DNA of 64,000 nt from MWBF01 sp040772005. Lineage in GTDB: Bacteria > Chloroflexota > Anaerolineae > CG2-30-64-16. How positions within the stretch are numbered: the first letter of the stretch is position 1; every line of letters begins with the position of its first letter. A program made the position numbers and the translations under genes. The notes beneath the pieces were generated by a model. It was given only the letters and a program-made list of their open reading frames with translations. It had not been told where the DNA came from and ran no database searches. Location of the stretch: assembly GCA_040772005.1 (NCBI GenBank), contig JAXGYZ010000010.1:62001-126000 (forward strand), written 5' to 3'. This document shows positions 41,101 through 50,100 of this stretch, piece by piece.

Positions 41101-44100
41101 CGCCGGCTTCACCACGCCGAAGACCTACAACGTGTGGGCCTTTGCGGATTACACATGCCATCTTGAGGAATATCAAGACCGCGAGTCCAACAACCAGTAT
41201 GCCCTCAATGTCGTCGTCGGCCCGCCCCGCTTGGCAGACCTCAGGGTGACAGGGTTGAGCCCCAAGGATGGCGTTGACGTCATCGCAGGCGAATACTTCA
41301 CCCTGACGGTGGACATCACCAACGAAGGCGATCGTAGCTCTCTCGGCACAGTGCTGGGCATCTACACCGGCACACTGCCCAGCGATCCCGACCCGGCAGA
41401 GGCGTGGCAAGCCGATGTCGCGCCGCTGACGCCGGGCATGACCACGCAGGTTGACGTGCCGCGTGTCCGCATTGACATGCCCGGCGCGCAGGATGTCTGG
41501 GCCTTTGCCGATTTCTTCAGCCAGGAAGAAGAGGGCGACGAGACCGACAACGTCTACACCGGGACGCTCACCGTCCTGGCGCCCAATCTGAAAGTAACGG
41601 CGCTGACGTTGACACCCGCCACCGATATCCACGCTCAGCAGTATGTCACCGCCACGGTCACCGTGCTGAGCAACGGCGACATGCCCGCGGAGGCCACCTG
41701 GCTGGAGATTTACACCGATGGCGCGGTGCAGGCCGCCAAGCAGGTGCCTGCGATGGATTACGGCCAGACGGCGGAGCTCGTCTTCCCCGGCCTACAGTTC
41801 AGCACGGCGGGCGCCCACACGGTCTCCGTCCTTGCCGACCCGGACGACGATCTCATCGAAACAGACGAGACCGACAACGCCGCGGAGGTGGCGCTGGACG
41901 TGCTGCCGGCGCTGCTGTCGAATCTCACGATTGCCAGCTTCAACGCGGGCACGCTGACGCCGGCCGCAGCAGAGGATGTCCCCTTCACGCTGGTTATCAA
42001 GAACGAGGGAACGGCGAATACCGATTCGATCACCTACGCCGGCCTCTACTTCGACTACGCCAACCAGCCCACGTGCGGGCAGTATGACATCCGCTCGGCA
42101 TACATCCCCGTCCTGGCAGCCGGGCAGACCTACACCGTCACGTGGGCGGTGCCCTTCAGCACGGCAGGCGCTCACACGGCCCGCGCCTTCGTTGACTACG
42201 CGTGCAGCGTTACCGAGAGCGATGAAACTGACAACACTGCCGGTCCGCTCGCCTTCACCGTTGCGGAGGCCCGTAAGCCAGACCTCAGGATCACCAGCAT
42301 CACGGCGGACCCGGCCAGCCCGGCCTCCAACGAGAACATCTACTACACCGTGCACCTGGTGAACGAGGGCAACTCCACACACAAGATGAAGAGCTTCCTG
42401 AAGCTCTTCAAGGACGTTGTACCGGTGGCGTGCGGTAACACCGAGGAATTCAGCGGGATTGAGATCCCTCAGCTTGAGCCCGGCGCTTCCGTCGATTTGA
42501 CATTGTTCTCCTACGGCTTCACCGCGGACGAGCAGGGGGCGCACAGCATCTACGCCTACGCTGACGCCTACTGCAACTCAGACGAGAGCGATGAGGATGA
42601 CAACATCTTCGGGCCGTGGCCGATCACCGTCGGACCGCCGAAGACGCTCGACCTGGTCATTGACAGCGTGACGTTCACGCCTGAGCAGACATCGGTCGGG
42701 CAGCCGGTGCAGTACACCATCACCGTCCGAAACGCGGGCACCGGTGACGCGCCGTCCAAGTCGTGGGTGGGGTTGTACCTCGACCGCACGCCGGTCGGCT
42801 GTCCCTTTGCTGGCAGCCCCGATGTCGGCGACCGCGTGGCCGAGGTGCCGCCGCTGGCCGCAGGCGCCACACAGACCTTCACCCTCACAACGTCATTTGC
42901 CACCGAGGGCGCGCACAAGGCTTCCGTCTACCTGGACTACGGCTGCATCCTGGATGAAGACAAAGCCAACAACGCGGCCGGCCCCTACACCGTCGAGGTT
43001 GGGCCGGAGACCTATCCCGAGCTGGCGATCGTGGACTTCAGGGTGGCCAGCGATGCGCCGGCGGTCGGCCAGGCGGTGGACATCGTCATTGCGGTGCAGA
43101 ACCAGGGCACGGATCCGTTCCACGGGCCGCTGCAGCCCGGCGTCGGCCTCTACAAGGACGTCCCGCCGACCGACTGTGACATCCAGGTCGTGATGCCCGA
43201 TTGGGGCCAACCCCTGGCCTCGCTCGACATCGGCGAGATCGCAAACTACACCTTCACCCAGATCTTCCAGGACACCCCGCACGAGCTCTACGCGGCCGTA
43301 GACTACGGTTGCGCGGTGACGGAACCGAACGAGGAGAACAACACGGCCGGGCCGGTGACACTGGTGCTGACCGATACCGTGAAGCCCGACCTGAAGATCA
43401 CCAGTGTTGACTGGATGCCGATTGATCCTGCAGCCGGCCAACCGATCTTCTTCGACCTGTTTGTCGAGAACATCGTGTATGCCCCCGGCGACGCCAACGC
43501 GATCGCATGGGCCTCGAAGCTGGGCCTCTACATTGATCCCGGCCACGTGCCGACGTGCGCGGATACACCCTATGCTGAGGCGGAGATCGCCAGCCTGCCG
43601 CCGATGGGATCGGTCGAGCTCGGCATCGGCGGCGCGCTGGCGGACCAATCGCAACACCTGGTGTACCTGGTGGCCGACAGCGACTGCACCGTGGACGAGA
43701 TGACGGAGTCGAACAACGTCTACGGGCCGATCGTATTCTATCCCGACAACAACCAGCGGCCCGATCTCAAGGTGACTTCAGTCACCTCGGACCCATCGCC
43801 GGTCTACGCCCTCTCACCGATCACGCATACGGTGCGGGTAGAGAATACGGGAGTGGCAACCAGCGCGGCAACGGAGCTCGCGATCTACTCGCAGGGGACT
43901 GAGTGGCCGACTTGCGGCGACACCGCCTACGACGACAAGGTCACGGTTGGCGCGATATCGCCCGGCGAGTACCGCGATGTCCAGGTGGTGTTCGACCGCG
44001 GCTGGGCCGCGACCGGCGAGAAGTTCGTCGTCGCCGTCGCAGACTGGAAGTGCACTCTGCCGGAACTTAACGACGACGCATTTCAAAGCAACAACGAAAA

Positions 44101-47100
44101 CAACGCCGGCTACACCTGGGTGAATGTCGCCAGCGCGCTCCCCGACCTCGCAATCCAAGACGTCACCTACGAGCCGGCGGGCATCTCCGCGGGCGAGGGC
44201 GTCTCGCTCGGAGTGACGATCCAGAACCTTGGCGATGCGGTCGTTCCCGCGGAATCGGCCTTCGGCGTGTTTGTGGACGAGCCCTTCCAGGCCTGTATCA
44301 CCAACGACCCCGCGGGCGGCTGGACTACAGTGCCGGCGTTGGCTGCCGGCGCCAGCACGACGCTTAACATCCGGGTGCCCGGCGCTGCGTTCGATCCGAC
44401 CTGGGTGTCGGGCCACGAAATCTACCTGTTCGAAAACTACCGCTGCACCGGTACTGAGTGGAACAACGCAAACAACGGTTACGGCCCGATCACTATCGCC
44501 GCGCTGCGGCCCGATCTGGCCATCGAGAGCATGACAGTCGCCGCTAGCGGCGGCAGTGTGAGTATCCACGCCCGCCAACCCGTCACCTACACAGTGCGCG
44601 TCAGCAATCGCGGCGACGGCTCCAGCCCGGCGGTCCAACTGGGCATTAGCTCGTCCGAGTATCCCGAGCTCTGCGGCGAGACGACCTGGGACTTCACGCC
44701 GGTAGCAGTCCCCGCGCTCGCTGCCGGTGCATCCACCGTCCTGACGATGCCTGCACCCGCCTGGGCAGCACCCGGCGAGAAGTGGGCCTATGCCGTCCTC
44801 GACACGGCGTGCGATCTGGTGGACCAGGACCGCAACCTGAACAACAACCGCTATGGTCCGCTGAAGGCCTTTGTCGGCGATCCGCTGCTGCCCGATCTGG
44901 TGATTGACAGCCTGAGCAGTTACCCGGACAAACCAGAGGCGGGCGATACAGTTCACTACGTGGCTCAGGTTCGCAACGCCGGCTCGGCCCGGAGCGCCGT
45001 CTCGCAGGTCGGTATCTTCCGAAACAAATCGCCACAGCCCAACTGCAACCCAGCGCCCGACGTCGCCAAGACGGTGCCTGAGCTGGCTGCCGGTGCGACC
45101 GCGCTCGTAGAGCTGGCGGAAACGATCCCGACCGCCGGCTGGTACAGCACCTTCGCGATGGCAGACAGCGCGTGCAGCATCGAAGAATGGTCGGCCGCCG
45201 AATACAACAACGCGAAGGGCCCGATTCTGATCGAAGTCGGGGATGCGGGACCACAGCCGACGCCAACGCCCGACCCCACGCCGACACCGGAGCCGGGCAT
45301 GCGGTACGCATTCGTAGCGGCAGGCAGCGAAGGGCTGCAGGCCATAGACGTCTCTGAACCATCAGCACCGCACGCGCCCGTCATTCTGGCCGTCTCCGGT
45401 GAAGCCAATGACGTAGCTGTCGTCGACTGGCCGGGCGGTTCCCAGAAGTATGCCTTCGTCGCGGCCGGCTCGATGGGTCTGCAGGTGGTTGACATCACCG
45501 ACATCAACGCGATGCAGGTGGTCGGATACTACGACACGCCCGGCAACGCTGTCAGCATTGCAGTAAACGGCAGCCACGCCTACCTGGCCGATAGCAAGGT
45601 CGGGACCGGCAAGAGCGCGCTGCGCATCGTGGATATCAACGACCCGGCCCATCCCGCCGCGCCAAAGACGGGTGGCAGCTTCTACTACACCGACGGTATG
45701 GCCTACGACGTCGCTATCCATCAGGGAGCTGACAGCCACACCTACGCGTATATTGCTGACGGTTCGCCGGGACTCATCATCGTCGATGTTACCGATCCGG
45801 CAAGCCCGACGCCGGTGAAGATATACGATACGTCCGGCGAAGCGCGCGGAGTGTCCGTCGGAGCGGCACCAAGCACCGCACCGGGCCAGGTCTGGGCCTA
45901 TGTGGCCGACGGCAGTTGGGGCCTGCACGTGGTCAACGTGACCGATCCTACCTCGCCACAGTGGGTTTCCACGATACAGACGCCCGGCACGGCGCTGGAT
46001 ATTGCCGTCGCCAAGGGGGCAACCGTCGGTGCGGAACAGGCGCTTTCCTTCCTGTCATCCAACGACACTGGGCTGCGCCTGGTCAACCCTATCATCGTCG
46101 CATCGGATGCCGCTGCCTGTGACAGCGCGGGGAACTGCGCCACGGCGGAACTCGCTGCGGCCGCAGCTGCCGCCAGCCCGGCCGCCACGCTGCCGATGGT
46201 GGCGGACGAGGCCGGCGTGGTGCCCGATTGGATGCGCGCAATCGCCGCGGCGGAAGGCGAAGAGAACGTCTATGCGATGTTCACGAGCCCGGCCGGCGTG
46301 GTCGACAGCGCGGCAATGGCAGATGCGACGCTGAAGGTGGCCGGCGAGGCAGAGGCGTTCGTGTCGACCCTGAAGAGCCTGGTCGTGGAGCTTGACGGCA
46401 GCAACCTCCTCTCGTACACCTGGGTGCCGGGGGCGGCGAGCAAGAGCGTTTGGAGCAAGGACTGGACGCCAACCGGCGACGGCCCGCACACCCTGACCGC
46501 CACTGTCACCAACCAGGACGGCGCCAGCAGCAACACCGCGTTCACGTTCATCGTAGACTCCGCGCCACCCCACGTCACGGTTGACCCCGTGCTCATCACC
46601 GGCGCGCGCTATCACGAGCCACGTACGCTCGACCTGGCCGGCACGATGGCAGACACAGCCGGCGTCGTGAAGGTGGAGTGGCGCGTGGACGGCTGTGCGC
46701 TGGCGGCCTGCACGCAGTGGAACATGGCCGTCCTGAAACAGCCAGATGGTTTGCCGGTCGACGCGACGCCGCCGCTGGTGACTGACGGCCTATGGAATGC
46801 CTCGTGGACGCTGGATGAGGGTGATCGACCTGACGGCGACACCCTCACCGTACGCGTGCGGGCTACCGATATCGGCGGCCACGTGACCGAAACCAGCAGC
46901 ACTGTTACGGTGGACATCCTGCCCCCGGCAGCAGTTGCCATGACTGCCACCAGTGGGACCTCCCCGGTTCCGGCAGGCGGCACGATCGACCCGGCCGCCG
47001 GCCTGACGTTGGCATGGACCCCTGCGCGGGATGGCAGCGGCGTGTCGGGCTATGACCTGCGCTGGACCAGCCAGGTTACGGATACACTGGTAGCAAACAC

Positions 47101-50100
47101 GGACGAGGCCTTCCTGCCATCCGACGAACTCACCTCCTCGGCCGCCCCTGGCGAAGGCCAGAAGGTCGTAGCGCACCTGACCAGCCTGGACATCTACGAC
47201 CAGGGACGCACACAGACCTTCGTGGCGTTCGCGGACGGCCCGCTAACGCCCGACTATGTCTGGCTCGACGAACTGATGGCCGCGGTGCCCTTCGGCAGTT
47301 CAGCCTGCACGCTGCTCGGCGTCGAACAGGCGCTCCGCGCCTCCTGGAACACGGAGGCCCTCCGCCTGAGCTGGACCGGCGCCAACTGGGATAGCGCAGG
47401 CGACCTCTTCATCTATCTCGATACGATCCCAGGGAACGGTTCGACCAGCGTGTTTGATCCCTACCCCGCGACGGCCGGGCAAAGCCACATCATGTTGCCT
47501 GACGGGATGGCCGCTGATCGCCTGGCCTGGGTGCGCAATGGCGCTGAAGCCCTGCTGCTGACCTGGGATGGCAGCGCGTGGGGGGCAGGCGTTGCGCTGA
47601 ACGCTAACCAATACCGCTTCGGCGCCGTGAATACGGGCGGCGAAACGCAGCTCGTCACCGACCTATACCTGCCGTTTGCCATGCTCGGCATCGTGAATCC
47701 CTCGACGTCCCCACTCGACCTACTTGCGCTGGCAAGCGAGGAGGATGCCCTATACCTGTGGGCTGCGCTGCCTGGCACGAATCCGGTGAACAGCAGCCGC
47801 AGCATGGCCAGCCTTGCCGGCGCCGTCGCTGATGCTCTGACCTTCAGCCTGACGCAGCGCTATCATTGGAATCAAGTCGGCGCAGGGATGTGCCCCAACG
47901 GCAGCACCGGGTCAGGCACGTGGTACGGCGACACGGACCTCCAGTGGCAACTGACCGCCGATCCGGCAGCCGCCAGCTACCGCTTCCTGCAGGACGGCCT
48001 GGTGGGCCTGGAATCTAGCCTGCTGGTGGGCAGCGCGCCGCCCGCAGATATGCCGATCCGGTTAGGGCTCGGAGCCGGGGCGCCCGTGAGCGCCGGCAGC
48101 ACGATCAACTACACGCTGCGGGTGCGCAACCTCGGCACTGACACGGCGGCTGGCATCACGGCGGGCCTGGCCGCCCACTACGACTTGGAATTGAACGGCC
48201 CCGCGGCCGTTACTGTCGGGGATATCCCGCCCGGCGACGAGCGCAGCGTGACCTTCAGCGCGACGGTGAACGCAGGCGTCAGCAGTGAGGATTGCGCGGT
48301 CCTGGCCATCGAAGTCCACGACGCTGCGCACCCCGCAGGAACCGCCAAGCCCATCGAGTGGCTCTGGGCACACCACCCGGTCGATTATACGCCGCCGCAA
48401 TTCTTCGGCATGACCCGCCCGGCCTACCTCGTCGCACCAGGTGAAACCCAGATGGCTGGCTACGCCTTCGATGAGGCGGGCATCGCTGCGGTCCGGCTGG
48501 CTGTCGGCGGTGCAGCCGCAGCGAGTTGTTCGTCCACATCCCCCGGCGACGGCCAGTGGAGCTGCCCCTGGATCGTGACAGGGAACCATGACGATGTGCT
48601 CCAGGTCAGCCTGCAGGCCGAAGACAGCTTCGGGCAGGCATCTCCATGGAGCGCACCGCTGCCGTTCGTGGTTGATGCCCAGCCGCCCAACGTCACCGTT
48701 GATGTGGCCGCGACCGGCGTCGCCCATGGCGGCGTGACGGGCGGCGCGCTGCGGTTGTATGGGGACGTATCCGATACCCGCGGCCTCGGCCGGGTTGAAG
48801 TCTGTGATGCGAGTGAGAACTGCAGCAACGCGAACCTTCAGCCCGTCACCCGGCCGGGCAACGCACTTGTTGACGACGCTCCGGCGGCCCCGGTCGCGAT
48901 TGCAGAAGGTTGTGTCGTCCGTACCCTCACCGTAGCGGACAGTTTCACTGTGGGCACGGTCTCTCTTGGCTTCACTGCCGAACATTCCAGCCGGGATGAG
49001 CTGCAAGTCGATCTCCTGTCACCGTCCGGCACGACTGTGCGGGTGCTCGACAGCACAGGTGGAGCTTATGCTGACTACGACGTGCTCCTAACCGACGCCA
49101 ACGCGACCGCAGTCGGCGAAAGTCGGGGGGATCACGACCCGCAGCCGCCCTACTTCGACCGGTCGGTGCGGCCATCAAGCCCGCTGCTGGCGTTCGCGGG
49201 CGAAGAGAGCAGCGGCGCCTGGACGCTGACCATCTGCGACACCCGACCGGCGGCTAACGCCGGCAACTACCGCCGCGGCCAACTGACCCTGTCCGCCCGT
49301 GACGCCGCTGCGCTGGCCGGACGCTGGACCTATCAGATGCCCGAGCCCGACCACGTGGATTACGAGCAGCAGACTCTGCGAATCCACGCCGAGGATGCGG
49401 TGGGCAACCGGACGGAGACGCCCCTCATATTCGATGTTTGGCTGGATAACGTCGCGCCAGTTCTGACCGTGACAGAGCACGCGGCAGCCATAGGGCTGGG
49501 CGAGTCTATGACGATTATCAGCGGCACTGTGACCGACGGCGGTCCGGCGACCAACGTCGTGCTGCAAATCCAGGCTCCTGACGGCACACGGTCGGTGCAT
49601 GCTGCAGCCCGCGACGGTCAGCGCTGGTGGTACGATCTCACGGCCTCGCAGCGCGGCACCTATACGGTCTTCGTGGCAGCCATGGATGTGGCCAACAACC
49701 TTACGACCGTTGGACCCTATGCGGTGGATGTCGCCTGTACTGATGCTCGCCTGGCGGCCGCTCTCGTCTTGACCGAGCCGACTGCCAGTTCACCTTTCTC
49801 ACTCACGCTGACTGCAGCGATCACCAATACCGGCACAACTGAGCTGCCGGCAGGGCTGTCAGTGATGTTCTTGTCGGGTGTACAGCCCATCGGTTCGGCG
49901 CTGACCGCGCAACCCATCGCGCCCAACCATGCCGTAACCGTGACACTCGACTGGCCCGTGGATCACCCCGGCGACTACGATATCACGGTGTCGCCGAACG
50001 CGGGTGCGGCCGGCGAGCGCATGACGCTCTGCGCACAACCGGACGGCGTGACCCGCACGGTCTCAGTGTTTGACCGGCCCCTCTACGACATGTGGAACCT

